64,000 nucleotides of DNA from Armillaria gallica (taxonomy: Eukaryota; Basidiomycota; Agaricomycetes; Agaricales; Physalacriaceae). The DNA lies in contig JBANDB010000005.1 in NCBI GenBank assembly GCA_037576215.1, positions 2,542,001-2,606,000 of the forward strand, given 5' to 3'. The notes beneath the pieces are model-generated. The model saw only the letters and a program-made list of their open reading frames with translations. It was not told where the DNA came from and ran no database searches. A program made the position numbers and the translations under genes. Below are positions 35,100-48,250 of the stretch, piece after piece. Positions within the stretch are counted from its first letter, which is position 1. Every line of letters starts with the position of its first letter.

Positions 35100-37450
35100 C
35101 TCAATCCTATCATGCAGGCCATTCATAATCTCCATCACCCGCTCCGGATCCCCACTGAAGCTCTCGGGCATACCACCAGGCATGCTCCATTGTGTTTCCA
35201 GCCTCATGGTAAATATCTGAAGCAAAGCCTACAGGGTTAAACCTTAGTGGGTCAAGTCACCAAAAATGAAATGAGCAGAACATACACACTTGCGGGCTGT
35301 GACATTGTCTTTCTCCTCCTCATAGCAAAACATACCGAAGGGGTTCTCCAGCCATCATGCGAACCAACATGGAAACAAGATTCCATCCAGCCAGCGGTCG
35401 ACCTTTGCTGTGACAGCTGCTTCTTCAAAGTCTGGGAGGATGAGGTCCAACCAGGCTAGCTGGGTCTGAGAGAAAGAGAGGAGTATTTGATATCTCCATG
35501 AGAGGTAGAAAGTGACACATTGCCTGTGACAGGTCAGTTCTGAGATTTCTGAAAACAATCACAGCACTTATGATGCCATGGGGTCAGAGTTGTTCTGTGC
35601 ACTGCAAATGGTCAGTGTGTCCAACCCAGCCCACACACACTCACTCACTTGGGTTCAGTGCTCTCGATACTTGTAGATTGCTTGGTGGACATGACTGCAA
35701 AGTCAATGAAGAGCTGTACATCAGCACTACGGTGACAAGGCTGGTGACAGGCACCTGTGAAACTGAGCACGGCCTAGCATGAACACACACCAAACTCAAC
35801 TCAACCCCACTAAACATACACATACACAATCTCCTTAAGTGCGGAGGGGAGCAAGGATTTTAATTCCACTTGCGCACCGACAGTATCCCAATTTCTCTCA
35901 GTGAGCTCGCTAGAACGATACTCGTAACAACATAGTATTTTCAAACTAGTCTCAAATTCTCTAGCTCTTCGGAGCTTTTTACAAGAGAGCACAGTGAACC
36001 ACGTAACCCTCGAGGCAAAATATATTTCAATAGCCAGAACACACGGATGTGCAGATCCGCAAGTTGACCAAGTTCGGTCAGTGAGCTTGCTAAGTATGAC
36101 TTGCTGCTAGATCTAATCCGCACGCGACGCTGCCTTTCTCTTAGTGGCTAAACCTGACTTCCAAACTCGTCACGATGGAGGCCCTCGGCACTCCCACTCA
36201 AGTCTTAATTACTTTCAGAACCGTCCCCGCAAGTCTTCACACACAGTGCGCTCACCCTAACAATGGTGCCACGAGGTCCAACTGCGCACACCTGTCACAC
36301 TTCGTGCAACTGCTAGAACAGCCCAAGCTGGCTGATTCCCTTGCAACTACTCCTAGACCTACACGGAGGCCGACACAACACAAATTCTCTTTTTACACTG
36401 AACCAGAAAAGGAACAGAGCTTTTCTCTCAGATTTATCTCAGCAAACTCTCAAGATGGGCGCAGCGTCACTGCCCCGAATCTCCTTCTTATCTCAAGTAA
36501 ACCGAAGTTTCTATCCAAAAGGTTTCTCTTGTTCTATTTCTCTGTGAGCTCGCTAAACTTGCGTTCTAGCTGATGCTCAAAGCTACTAACTCTTACACGT
36601 CGCAACAAGTCCAGATCCAAACTGAAACTTTATTACTGTACATGGGGGGTAGGTATCTTGTCTTTAATACGTGAAAATCTACTCTACTTATACTATGGAA
36701 GATTGATTGTTACAAACAGATTTTTTGTAATTTACTTCTTTTTTGGCCAGGTATCCCTCATCCGAGTTGGCCCCACGCTCTAGGCAGCGTGCCACTTGTT
36801 TCTCTTTTTAGTATCCTCAAAGAGCTAAGCGGTGTCTACGTCGCTTGCCCTAGCAGCAGAGTAGCTTGCAAGCATGCACTCAATAGCTGCTTAATCCTCG
36901 ATCACTGATCACCCTTCATACTCGGCTTTTGGGTCTGCTCCGCAGGTGACAGCATCATGTTCTAGACTTGGTAACCAAGCAATGCCTCGGCTTTCCAGTC
37001 CGCTCGCTACTTTCATTGGCCAAAGCCTGTTTCTAGGCCATGCCTGGGGTTCTCTTGATTACCCCACACGTGATATCGTTTTTCCGGATCTCCAGGGACC
37101 ACGTGTCATAGATTACAGACACATTGTTATCTAAATTAGCCTCGGCCCGTGTACAAGTGCATCCCACTCCAGCTGAGTCCTCTATTGCAAACGGGTGGTT
37201 TGGCAATCTAGCTCGCCCTTCAGCCTTGTTGCTGTGCATGCCTGTAAGGTACAGTGCAACGACGAAGTTCTTATGTTTTAATCCTGTTGCTTCTTTTTCT
37301 GTTATAGAGCTCTCTACCTTAGTGACCTTGCTTCTTTGCATGCCACTTGCACTGTCAGCCCGCTCGCGATGCCTCTGCATTGCTAAAGTGTAAGTTATGA
37401 CATTTTGCAAAATTACACCCTTAGCCACGCTGCAGGCGTGACAACGGATA
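35100..37450. other. Unexplained non-coding block in KDZ-2
   Basis: Apart from the minus-strand fragment near 35350-35500, I see no convincing coding region. The phrase GTGAGCTCGCTA or close variants occurs at about 35900, 36080 (GTGAGCTTGCTA) and 36543, and CCGCTCGC at 37000 and 37360. It could be promoter and leader of the transposase gene or a decayed insertion. Confidence 0.4.
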
Positions 37451-37453
37451 AGC

Positions 37454-40400
37454 TCTGGGGTGATGCAAACAGTGCCAAACCCAAACATGTCTACCAAAGC
37501 GGTCAGCAAAAATGTCACACTGACCAAAAGCTGGGTGTGGCCCCAAAGTCTTCCAATACAACCAGCATCTCGCTGAATCAATGTTCTCTTTGCCTACCAC
37601 TCACACTGTTCAAGTCACAACAGATTGACACCCTAGTGGACAATGATGGCAGCAGGAGATTCAGGGTCCCGCTTTGGTCCAGTACCTCGATGAATCGTCA
37701 CCTAACTGGCAGATGCTCTCAGCTGAAGATATGTATGCTGATCAAGACATGTGGGAACCCATTGCCAATCCAGAGGAACCACAGACTGAGGGATGGAAGA
37801 GATACGACAATTTGGTGGGTTTTATTGATAAAGTATGTGGCTTGGTTTGTCTAATGCAGGGGCAGGATAAACCTCACATAGAATGGATGGGGAAGGATAG
37901 AGAGCCAGGGTATCAGGAGGAATATCTGGTGGAATTGCTGAGAGCAGAGGGCTGCAGAGATTTTGAGGGCAACACCTGCCAGAGTTGTGCAAGCCTGGCC
38001 AATGAACATGACTGGGATACAGCGGCAGTCATCAGGTGCAATGAATGTGGGCCAGGTCTGCTAGAGTGTGTGCAGTGTTGTGTGTTGCACCATGAGCATA
38101 TGCCATTACACTGAATACAGGTAAACCAGCTTGTTATCATGGTCTTTGGGTATGCTGACAATGAGTTGTAGTGCTGGAATGGGAGCTACTTTACTCAGGA
38201 TTGTCTGAGGGATTGTGGTCTGAGGGTGCAGCTAGGTCATGTTGCTGGGCATTGTCCCAATCCCGAGCATGCACCTGCTGATTTTACGGTGCTCCACATC
38301 AATGGCATCCACAAGGTCACCATCAACTTCTGTGCATGTATCATGCATGTGCCAGTTCGTGACCAATGCTTATGCTACCTTTGGTATCCTGCGACCATAC
38401 ATTGTCCACAAAGCTGTGTGACAATAGCACTTTTGCAGCTGTTCCACACCCAGACACTGGCTGGCAAGATATTGGTTTTTGAATTCTATTGTGGATTAAA
38501 CCACATGACTGATAACACTGACATGGACATGCCAAAGGTCAGGCTTCTTTTTAGGCTGTTGAGGGAGATGGGCTAATTATTCTGCAGATGCGTTATCATT
38601 CTTTTTTTTGAATGGTTCAGCAGTTCCATCATCTGTGCATGATGAAGCGTTTTGGATGAGGACATGTGGAGAATGGTATCAAGATGACAGTGCCAGGCGA
38701 GCTTGCACTGCACTGTCTTGCTTGTCCATTCCTGGATGTGAATCTACCAGAAGGGTGGGAGAAGGCACCTCCAGAGGAATGGTATGTTGAAGATTTGATT
38801 GTGTTGTATGGTAGACTCATGATCCAACCCGTATGCCCAGGTACATCTATTGTCCTATTCTGGGCCTCGATGCAAACTTCCAGCTTAGCAATCTAAGGAA
38901 ATTGGATGAAGAGGTCAATCCCAGCTTACATACCAGCCTGGCATACTATGTGGATCACAAGAACTATTTGTCACATGTTCGCAAGTATGCAATGCAGAAA
39001 GATGTGAGTATTGTTGGAAGTTTTGACAGATGTAACTAACAGAATGCAGATTAGCAGTTGCAGCAGTTTTAGGACCCTGGCACATGTGGAGAGCAAAAAT
39101 AATAAGGGTCTGCAAGCCACTGGTGTCAGTCTGTGCATATGTGCCCATCATGAGATGGTTGTTTCATTGGCAGCCAGAGACCTACAGATCAGGGAAAGGT
39201 ATGAGTCATATGTTATCTGAGGTGTGAGGACTTACATCGGCTAGATACTGTAACATGGACTATATTGTGGGTTCGGCAGCCCAAATGTTCAACAAATGCA
39301 ATGAGATCTTTTTCTCATATGACATTGCTTGTCAGTGGAGAGCGAAGCTTCATGATCATATGAAGGAGCTCCCTGACCAAGCGCATATCCGGCCAGACTT
39401 AGTCCTCAATTTCAGAGTGCCAAAACTCCACTGCAAGGCTCACAAATATGCATGTCAGTGCCAATTTTCGATGAACTTGAAGAAAAGAGTAGGGCAGATG
39501 GATGAAGAGGGAATAGAGCATACCTGGGATGATATGAACCCATGTGCATCATCTACAAAGGAGATGGGCCCAGGAGCACGACATGACATCATTGATGACC
39601 AGTTTGGAGGTCATAATTGGCATAAGACGACGAGGACCAGTGAGTGGGCCTTTATTCATTGGCCATCTTTGACTGACTGTGTGTAGAGGACTTGCTCCAC
39701 ACCCATATGGTGCTGGCAGCAGCACAGTGTGCTCAGCATGCAGTGATCCACATGGTCTTCACTGATTCATTACCAACTGATCACAAGTGGGTGCAAGAAT
39801 GGACAGTGCAGGTGGAGGCATGGGAGAAGAATGACAAAGCTCCCAATCCTTATTTCCATGAGGCAAAATGTACATACTATTGTTGTATTGGGACCTTAGC
39901 TCAACTGGACTTGGTGTAGATGTTTCAGAGGCAGCAGTGAAGCACCATTTGAAGGAGCAGGATAGGCTGGCAGCAGCAAAGGGTGCAGTTAAACTGCTTA
40001 AGTGTGTTCCTGCAGCAATGATGGGAATGGGACTATTGATTGAGGATGCTCAGTACGTATTTGATTTACTCCAGAGTTCCGTGGGTTAATGGGGGTGTCA
40101 TGCAGGTGTCAGCTCATACAGGAATTCCAGGAGACAACAGAGAATCCATTATCACTAACGGAGCACAAGGAGCAGCACAGTGAATGGGTCACATTATGAC
40201 AACAGGTCACCCAATTTCAAGACATGCAGAAAGTGTATATGCCATGCATGGAGTTGGTTTTACAGTTGATACTAGTGAGGACAGACGGGTCAAATGTAGA
40301 AGCTGAACAGCTGCTATTACCATCTGCATTGACACCTTTGCAGAGGATTGATGGCTGTAAAGCTGGAGTCACAGATATGGAGGAGCAGTTGTGCAAGGCT

Positions 40401-41273
40401 CAGTGCTTGGATGCATTGGACACAATCCATGGGATCATGTGGGCACAGCAAGATTCTTACACTTATTGAGATGTGAATATGAGAGGACAGGTCCATATGA
40501 CTCAGGCAGCAGCATTCATGGATTACTTGACCCAACGGATGGAATCAGCTGCAGCCAAGTACAATACTGCGAGGTTGGCCTTGCTTGTATTGCAGAGAAG
40601 CAGAGTTTGGGAGAACTGATTGTGGGTGCTAACCAAGGCTGATGTAGCAAACATGGAAGGGGCTGTGTTTATGATTGATTTGGGGGATGGAACAGAGGAT
40701 GTGACGTGCTATCGTAAAAAGAAGAAGACAGCACCGCAACAGGTGGTTGGTGAGGCTGAGGGATTTTGTGCAGTGTCTTGGATTTGGACAATGGAGGGCA
40801 CATTTGACGATGCAGATAACAGTGAAATGAATGGCGGTAAGTCTGTTTCAGGTTAATTTGACACAGCGACATACTTAATTGGTTTGCACACAGTGGTTTG
40901 GGTGGAATGGCTCAAGAGTTGGGCACAGGTGCATCGTTGGCACAAACAATATGCACTCCTCAAGGCAGAAATGGAATGAACTCTTATCTCACTGGAGTTG
41001 CATGCTCAAGATTGGAAAAGGCTGGGAAAGGCTAGTGAGGCCTTGGAGGGATCAGTGGCACTGCTTGAAGGCAGGCAAGCTTATGCCTCCAGGCAGGCTG
41101 TGATGTGGAGGAATCTTAGAACATTATTCAAGATGTTGTAGGCATCCAAGGCCAGTGTTATGGTGATACAACCCTCTTGCTCTGTGGAGGAGGCGATAGT
41201 AATGGAGGCGATGGAAGATGCTGCAACTGAGAAGGATGCTGAGACAGCCGTAGATAATGATGTACCTGTGTAG
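37454..41273 (+). pseudogene. KDZ transposase (CxC2 type), decayed
   Basis: Cut-and-paste transposase of the Kyakuja-Dileera-Zisupton superfamily. In order: Cys cluster (CQSCASLA, RCNECGPGLLECVQCC, HHEHMPLH, about 37970-38110); FTVLHINGIHKVTINFCAC; RYHSFF and KRF region; GLDANFQLSNLR with the first catalytic Asp (about 38860); NNKGLQATGVS..CAHHEMV; FSYDIACQW with the second Asp (about 39315); VPKLHCKAH; NPCASSTKEMGPGARHD (about 39540); C-terminal VEAWEKNDKAPNPY. Introns fitted by similarity and GT..AG: 38121-38171, 38782-38840, 39004-39049, 39199-39244. TGA replaces probable Arg codons in PLH*IQ, F*MVQQF and FG*GHV, so the protein is not made intact. Family identity is very secure. Confidence 0.93.
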
Positions 41274-41518
41274 TTGCCAAATAAGGATGTGCCATGTTTT
41301 TTTAAAATACTTGTGCCATTTGGGGTCAGACCGAGGACAGAGATGTGGCTAATATCCATGGCTCTGTGGATATTTGCTCAATGCATCCATATAAAGAGGC
41401 CAAATTGGCAGTGGAATGACCTCTCATATGCTATGGATAATATCCACAATTGAGCCTAGGGACCCATGGGATATATCCATAGACTTAGGCCTACGACTGC
41501 ATCTAAGAGTGCTATTAA

Positions 41519-43851
41519 GGTTCATCGTTTTCTGAGTTGCTTCATGCTGAGGCCTAATAGTTGTTAACAAGATTGCCCCAGATTTCAAGGTCTGGATCCT
41601 TGACCCACTTCTGTTTTCCATCTTGTCATTGCACAAGATAGAAGAGAGATCTGTCTTTGTACTTGAAGTCCAGGATCATGGTTACACACTTGTTTTTGTT
41701 TTTGGTTATATTGACTCATTGCACATGGCCAACTTTGTCTTTGTATTCCTGGATCGCTTCCTGCATGTTACCCATCTCTTCATCCTGTACCCAAGAGTTA
41801 TGCTTGCGGGTCCATCCTTTCCACTTGACGAAGTAATCCATGACTGTTCATGACCTTTGTCCTTGTCATCTGCGAACTTGATGTGGTCATGAGTCGAGGA
41901 CTTCTTCAATTTCATATTCCTCCTCATCATCAATGAGGTCAGGTGGTGGTGCAGGTGGTAGTTCCTGATTAGGAAAAGCCAGCAGTGTATATGGAGTCAG
42001 AAGCTTCTCGTTGAAGCATGGGTGGATTTTCCAGTGGGGTGGTAGCTTGAGTTTGTAAGTGCTAGTGCTAGCCTTGTTGAGAACTTCAAAGGGCCCGATG
42101 TGTTTGTCATTGAGCTTCTTCTTGGGTCATGGGAGATGGAGGTTAGTGGAATCCAACCATACATGATCACTGACCTGGTAGTCTTGGGCGGTGTGCTTGT
42201 TCTTGTCATATTGTGCTTTCATCTTCCCGGCAGCTTCTTCGAGTGCTTTCTGGGTTTCCTTGTGGACTTGTATCATCTTTTGTGTGAAGTCGGCAGCTGC
42301 TGGGTTTGTGAATGGAGAGGATCAGGAGGAATTGGGGAGTACTTGAGGGTAATGTCTGTAGAGTACGACAAAGGGGCTCTTGCCCATGGCACTGTGGATT
42401 TGATTATTGTGGGTGAACTCAGCGAGTGGTAGCCAGTTGCTCCAGTCAGTCTGTTGATGGTTGATGAAGATGTGGAGATACTTTTCAATCTCCTGGTTGA
42501 CTTGTTCAGTTTGCCCATCAGTCTGTGGATGGAAGGCCTTAGACATGTTGGGAGTGATGTCGAGCATCCGATACAATTCCTTCATAAACTTGGAGATGAA
42601 TTGTGGTCCCCGATTAGAGATAATGACTTGGGGCATACCATGTCATGCGTATACATGGTCTCATAAGATTTGGGCCCATCCTTTGGCTGAGAGTTCAGTG
42701 CTGCAGGCAACAGGAATGATGGCTTTTGAAAATCAGTCGATGATCATAATGATTGTGTCATTGCCTCCCAATTTGGGGAGGCCAGTGATCATGTAGACCA
42801 ATATGTGAGTCCATGGGCTGACGGGTACCTCATTCAGGTGAAGTGGAGCAGCCTTGGCTTGTGTGCTCAACTTGGTGCGCTGACACGTCTCACAGCCTTT
42901 AATGTAGGCTTTGACATCCTTCTTCATTTTGGGCCACCAGTATTCCTGGAGGACCAGTTCTTTAGTCTTTTCTATTCCTGGGTGTCCAGCCATGATGTGG
43001 TCGTGGAACTGGGAGATGATCTTGCCCCAAAGGGAATACTTCCTGGGTATGTAGACACGTCCATCATAGTGAAGGAGTCCACCTTGTTGGGATATCCCTC
43101 GTTCATGGCTGAGGGATGTGGCAATGCCCTGGTCCCATAGGTCTTCTTGTCGGGTCACTTCTTTGATTCGTTAATGAACCTTGGTGGTCATTGGCATGAC
43201 CAGAGTATGGAAGTGTGCTGGTTGAAGGATGACAATGTCATTGTTGTCATCCTTCCCTTGATTGTGGTTGTCGTGTCGAGAGAGGAGGTCGGCTTTGTTG
43301 TTGAGGGAGCTGGGCTTGTGTTATAGTACAAAATGATACTCAGCAAGCTTGGTGACCCAGCGTGCTTGTCATTGGTTCAGCTTTTGAGGTAATCAGAAAT
43401 ATTGGAGGTTCTGATGATCCATCCAGATTTCTACATCTTTGGCAGTGCTCATGAGATAGTGGCACCACTCCGAGAGTGTGAGCATGATTGCAAGCAACTC
43501 TTTGTCATAGATCTTGTAATTCCATTCTGTGGTGCTGAGTGACTTTGACATAAAAGCGACTGGGCACCAGACACTGTTCTGTTGCTGACTAAGTACTGCA
43601 CCAACTGCTCCTTCACTGGCATCAGCTTCGACTCGGAACAGGTTATCATCATTTGGGATGGCGAGAATGACATCCTCTGCCATGCATCTCTTCAGTACTT
43701 CGAATGCCATCTGTTGTGCTCCTTTCCATACCCACTCGGTGTTCCTGGTGAGTTGTGTCAGAGGTCTTATGACCTTCAAATAGTTCTTAATGAATTTTTA
43801 GTAGAAGTTCATAAAGCCGAGGAACAACTGGAGTTCCCGCTTCTTCATCAG
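41519..43851 (-). pseudogene. pol: Pol of chromovirus C, C-terminal half: RNase H, integrase, chromodomain
   Basis: From right to left: RNase H (KELLAIMLTLSEWCHYL, about 43480), integrase with HHCC finger (about 42900-43050), core and C-terminal part, chromodomain (DYFVKWKGW, about 41835; EIEEVLDS). Two of three catalytic acidic residues of integrase are gone: VYMITGLPK has Tyr and SNRGPQF has Asn where A has Asp, while QTEQVNQE keeps Glu. TGA replaces Arg in YA*HGMPQ. The RT part continues beyond the LTR inserted at 43852. Confidence 0.9.
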
Positions 43852-45222
43852 TGTCAGTGATACACCGTCTACACGTTCACACCTAGATTTTGCAATTTTA
43901 TAATAATACTATTGCATATCTATCTTACATTAGTGATACTTAGAGGACTATAGCTGAGGCTTCAAGCTGATAGTTAGACTAGTATGCAACTAGTAGAGCC
44001 AGGACTTAGATGTGATACCACTAGTGGGTTAAATCTACCAGCCGGCCATACTAGTGACTTGAATGCTAATAGGGCTAAGTGAATACAGCCACTAGTGGAC
44101 AAGTAACGTGACTAGCGCACCAAACAAGAGGCGGAGGACACAAATCTCATGAAGTTCAGTCACTAGCGGACCGATCTGGGCACAAACACCTAAGTCAGGT
44201 TAACTAGTCACATGGCAATCTTGATACAGGACTTAGAAATGAATTAGCAATGGATTAACCTTGCGGCAGATCCGGCTAGTACAATACAGATCTATTTACG
44301 ATCGGAACTAGTATAGCCAGGTTGCGCCTTCGATCATGATCGACAGCTGCTACAGGCACACTCGTTAGGCTAGCCGTTTATCCTTGACACAAGTGGAGTG
44401 TTGCTGGGCCAAGAACATGGAATGCCACCTCTAGCAGAGCTCCTAGGCTCACTAGTCAGCAAGAGACCATTTCTAGACCAACTATTGCATGATTATTCAC
44501 CATTATTTGTGACTAGCCAAGAAATCCTTATCAATAGTACCCCTCTAGTCAGTTATTTATATCTCGATCGTACCTTGTTTGTCAGTATATAAGTAGTAGA
44601 ATAGGCACACACATGGTTCAGGCAAGCCATCCCCGCAATTGTGACCTACTAGTCAGTATCTAGTGCCCCAATTAAAGACTTTTGTGCTTAATCTCAATGA
44701 AGCGGCTACTAGTCGCTAAGTTACTCATAGCATTGAGTGAATAGAAGTGTCTTAGAGCAATCTTTTGTGTCCTGCAAAGGCCAAGAGTGTTTTGAAGTTA
44801 GTTCAAGCGAGTTCTCAAAGTTTAAAGTATTATTCTTAGGCCAAGAGCGCCACTAGTCTGCCTAGCAAGCGACTAGTCAAGTGTTTATTCACTTGTAAGA
44901 CATTATAGGGCCAAGAGAGCCACTAGTTCAAAGCAGTCCCAGTCAGAGTGAGTGCAGTAGCTCAAGTCAAGTCACTATTCATCCAATTGTGTCTTACCAA
45001 CCCCACTAGTGTGAGTAGTATGCTTGTATAGCTCACTAGTAATGAAATAAAACATCTTTAAACAACTTTCCTTGATTATTGAAGTCTGCAGAGTGCTTCT
45101 ATCATACTCGAAATGCCTGAATTCAATACATTGGTGATAAGTGTAGAGTGAGTGATTGGTTTAGTGTTGTTGGTGTTCATTGCCAGCCTCTAGTCCATTT
45201 GCCACTTGCCATTACCGAGCAC
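43852..45222 (+). mobile_element. ACTAGT-rich LTR-like insertion in RT of chromovirus C
   Basis: Interrupts RT between codons that are adjacent in A and B (GIADWP and the following linker). Starts TGTCAGTGATACACC; near 45171-45185 stands GGTGTTCATTGCCA, an approximate inverse of that start, so the formal end may be there and the last 40 bp extra. A TATA box (44586-44593) and AATAAA (45046-45051) in the same direction support an LTR. It has no coding region of note. The hexamer ACTAGT occurs about 15 times. Exact borders and duplication are uncertain. Confidence 0.65.
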
Positions 45223-48200
45223 ATCATCGGCCAGTCTGCGATTCCCATGATTTTGACAGGGTTCATGCGGATGGAGTCCTGACTAATGATGACACTGAGG
45301 TATTCAGTTTTGAGGACCTCAAACTCACGCTTCTCTGCTTTGTGGAAAAGTTTGTTCTCTCGTAACTGTTGGAGAACTCATTTAACGATCCGTTGATGCT
45401 CCCCCAAGTCTTTGGAGAAGATCAGAATGTCATCTAGGTAGATGGTGACTTTTCCTTCGGCAATCAAGTCCTTGAAAATGTTGTTCATCATCCATTGGAA
45501 GGTCATAGGCAAATTTGTGAGCCCAAAGAACATGACAGTGGGTTCAAAAAGCCCTCAGTTCGTTCTGAAGGTGGCTTTCTCTTCATCTCCTTCCCTGATG
45601 TGAACATTGTTGTATCCCCAACAAATGTTGAGTTTTGTAAAGTACTTGGCACCATGAAGCTTGTCGATGAGTTTGGAGATGAGTGGTAATGGATAGCAGT
45701 TCTTGATGGTCATCTCATTGAGTTTGCAGTAGTCCTGTACTGGTCGAAGAGTGCTGTCCTTCTTTTTGACAAAGAAGAAGGGCGAGGCAAAGGGAGACTT
45801 TGAGGGGCGAATGCGTCCAGACTCTAAGTTCTTGTTGAGAAACTTGTCCAGCTGTTCCTGTTCATCTCAGTTCAGGGAGTAGACCTTGCAGTCCAAGGTC
45901 GACTTCGTGTTTGGGATGAGCTCAATGGCATGGTCCCAAGGCTTTTGTTCGGGAAGTTCATCAAATTTTTCCTTAGAGAATAGGTTGCGGAAGGAATGGT
46001 AGTGTGCCGGGACCATTTCTTTGAAGGTCTTTTTGGGTTTGTCAGCCTTGGTCTTGGCTGCAAGGTCATTTGTGTGGTGCATGGAGCAGATGATCAACTC
46101 CTCTTCCATTTGAACAGCAAGGATCATGTTGACATCTTCAAGTTGGTTCCATCGATCGTCGGGGTCTGCATCAGGTAGATGGAAGTGGTTTTTGATGCAG
46201 TTGCAGTGTCCAAAAATGATACTGCCAGTTTTCCAGTTGATGCTTGGGTTGTGGCGCTTGAGCCAGTCATGCCCAAGATAGATATCCTTTTTTCTAAGGT
46301 CAGTGACTGCAAGGTCGATGCACTCTCTGTGGTTGCCGTGGGTCATTTTGAACTCAGCAATTTCTGTGATATCGCTGCCCTAGTTTCTGGTACCGTCTGC
46401 ATTGTACATGGGGATTGGTGACGCTATCTTTCAGGTTTCAAGTTGATGTTTCTCCACAAATGTGTGATTGATTGTGCTCCCAGTGCATCTGCTGTCTACG
46501 AGCACCTTGGTCGTTAATGTCTGAGTCCCAGTACATGGGTTCAGTCAGACTTCAAGCATGAAGTTGTTTGCCGATCCTTTGCATCTGTGAATGTATCGGA
46601 TCAGTTCATGGAGCTCATAGAGATGTTCTCGGGCGAGCTCTTCATCACTCTTCAGCTCATTGAGGAGCTCATCAGTGAGTTCCCCAAGTCGGTCCTTGTG
46701 CATCCATACACAGAGGGTGGTGCATGCAGTGTAATTGTTTCAGGCTTCTTGGATGGCACAAAGCATCCAGTCAACCTCGAAAGGTTTCATCCATTGATGA
46801 GGGGCCTCCTGAGCCTTCACACTAGCTGCAGGGGGCATAGCTACTGTTGGCAAGGTCACCTCAACCCCCTCGTTAGGGAGTGTAGTCGTCGTCATTGGTG
46901 GTGTCTCTGGTGGGGTCAGGAGTGTCACAGTGCGAGGCTTCAGAGATATTGTCAGGCTGCCGGTGGCGAGCCATCTGTTGAAGGAGGTGTCATCTTCCTC
47001 GTCAGATACTTCAATCAAGGTTACCTTATGCCCCATTTCTACTACCTGGGTGCTAGCGGCTTCCAGTCCTGCAGCTGTCTTAGTTGGGGCCATTGCACAT
47101 CCAATAGTTCTTGCTACTCACTGGTCTTCACTGATGTCGCAAGTGGGAGATTTGCTACTCAGCAAGCCTGACTGGATCTCGGGGCCATCTTTAATGTCAC
47201 GTGTGGCATGATCAAAGACAGCAGGCTCAACTTGTGCCAAATGAACAGTCTTACCAGCCTGGCCTGTTCCCTTGGGACTTAGCAGGTCGTTCTGCCCCAA
47301 GTGGGATCTGTCAGCATTGATGAGCTCAGTTATCCTTGTTGTTACCGTACTTCCAGGACATCCTTCTCTTGGGAGGGCACCAGGGTTTCTGGTTCATGCA
47401 TTTTCTTGGCAAGGCCAGATCACGTTGCCCTCATGGGTCTTGAGTCTTCAGTCGGCCTGTCCTGCATGCTCTCCCTTTGTGGGAGACACCTTCGTGGTCA
47501 TGTGAAGGGGCTTTTCAGAGCTCACAAAAAGTTCTTGCTCTGTCCCATCTGGTCAGGTGTTCATCACTGTGGTGGTCTCGCAAGGAGAGGGCCTCAACTG
47601 GCACATCGCTGTTATGATGGGTGTCTCTATGGTGGGAGACTTTCCAGCAGGTGCTTTTGCTCACAATGAGTTACTTGCCCACTGCTTAGCTGGTCATGTT
47701 GCTGAGGTTTCCCCCACTTTGGCATGCGTATGGGGGCCCACAGCTATCCCCTGTTGTGGGGAAGTTGGGTCATCTAGAGAAGAGTCAGCCATGTCCTGAA
47801 GGACATCATATCAGTTTGTCAATTCTAATACTGGTGGTGAGTGTGAAATAGAAGTCATAAAATGGCACGTAGGCCGTATATTTGAAGTCACAGTAAAAGC
47901 TGACCCTGCACATGGGGGTCAGGGTATATCCAAATGCATGGTATGTAAATCATCTGTATGAATAAAAGAAGCATCAGACTGGCTGACAAGAGAAGGGAGC
48001 ACACCAGTATTTAAGTCCTTGGTCGTCGCAGGTGAATTGTGACCTCAATGACCTACTCTTTTACCTCTTCAATCTTAGTGTCCTGGGAGAGTGGCACTTT
48101 GGTCACCTCCACTGCATGTACCTCCTGCTTCTTTGTCTTCATCAGGCAGAACCTACTAATATGCCCTTTGTCATGGCAGATGAAGCACCGGCCCTCGGCC

Positions 48201-48250
48201 ATGTACTTCTTCCTGTCAATCTCCATCAGCTGCCCTGCCCCACTATATGT
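45223..48250 (-). pseudogene. pol: Pol of chromovirus C, N-terminal half: linker, protease, RT
   Basis: RT retains an intact YLDD (complement of 45429-45440) with [18 protein letters not shown] and [19 protein letters not shown]. Protease has VDSRCTGS, so the Gly of the DSG triad is lost. The linker before it carries LIEVSDEEDDTSFNRW (about 47000), conserved in A and B as MIEVPD-rich sequence. One TGA in RT (TN*GLFE) coincides with those of A and D. Upstream the frame overlaps the end of gag. Confidence 0.88.

Larger units (their letters stand above)
26370..41509 (+). mobile_element. KDZ-2: KDZ-superfamily DNA transposon with cargo, inserted in chromovirus C
   Basis: 15.1 kb including a 1.77 kb solo LTR. 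The termini share an imperfect inverted repeat: CAGGTATAGATGTAG on the left; CTCTTAGATGCAG on the right read inwards; about 45 bp further in, both ends carry GGATATATCCAT. Content from left: cargo gene X (minus strand), remnants Y and Z (plus strand), an unexplained block, then the KDZ transposase (plus strand) near the right end. Confidence 0.85.

Noticed and set aside
36175..36573. 132-codon plus-strand frame upstream of the KDZ transposase
   Set aside because: Low-complexity composition, no similarity, no sister copy, and it covers the repeated GTGAGCTCGCTA phrases; probably chance.
26370..41509. TET/JBP oxygenase as KDZ cargo
   Set aside because: Such genes are known companions of KDZ elements, but I found no HxD..H iron-binding pattern or related sequence on either strand.
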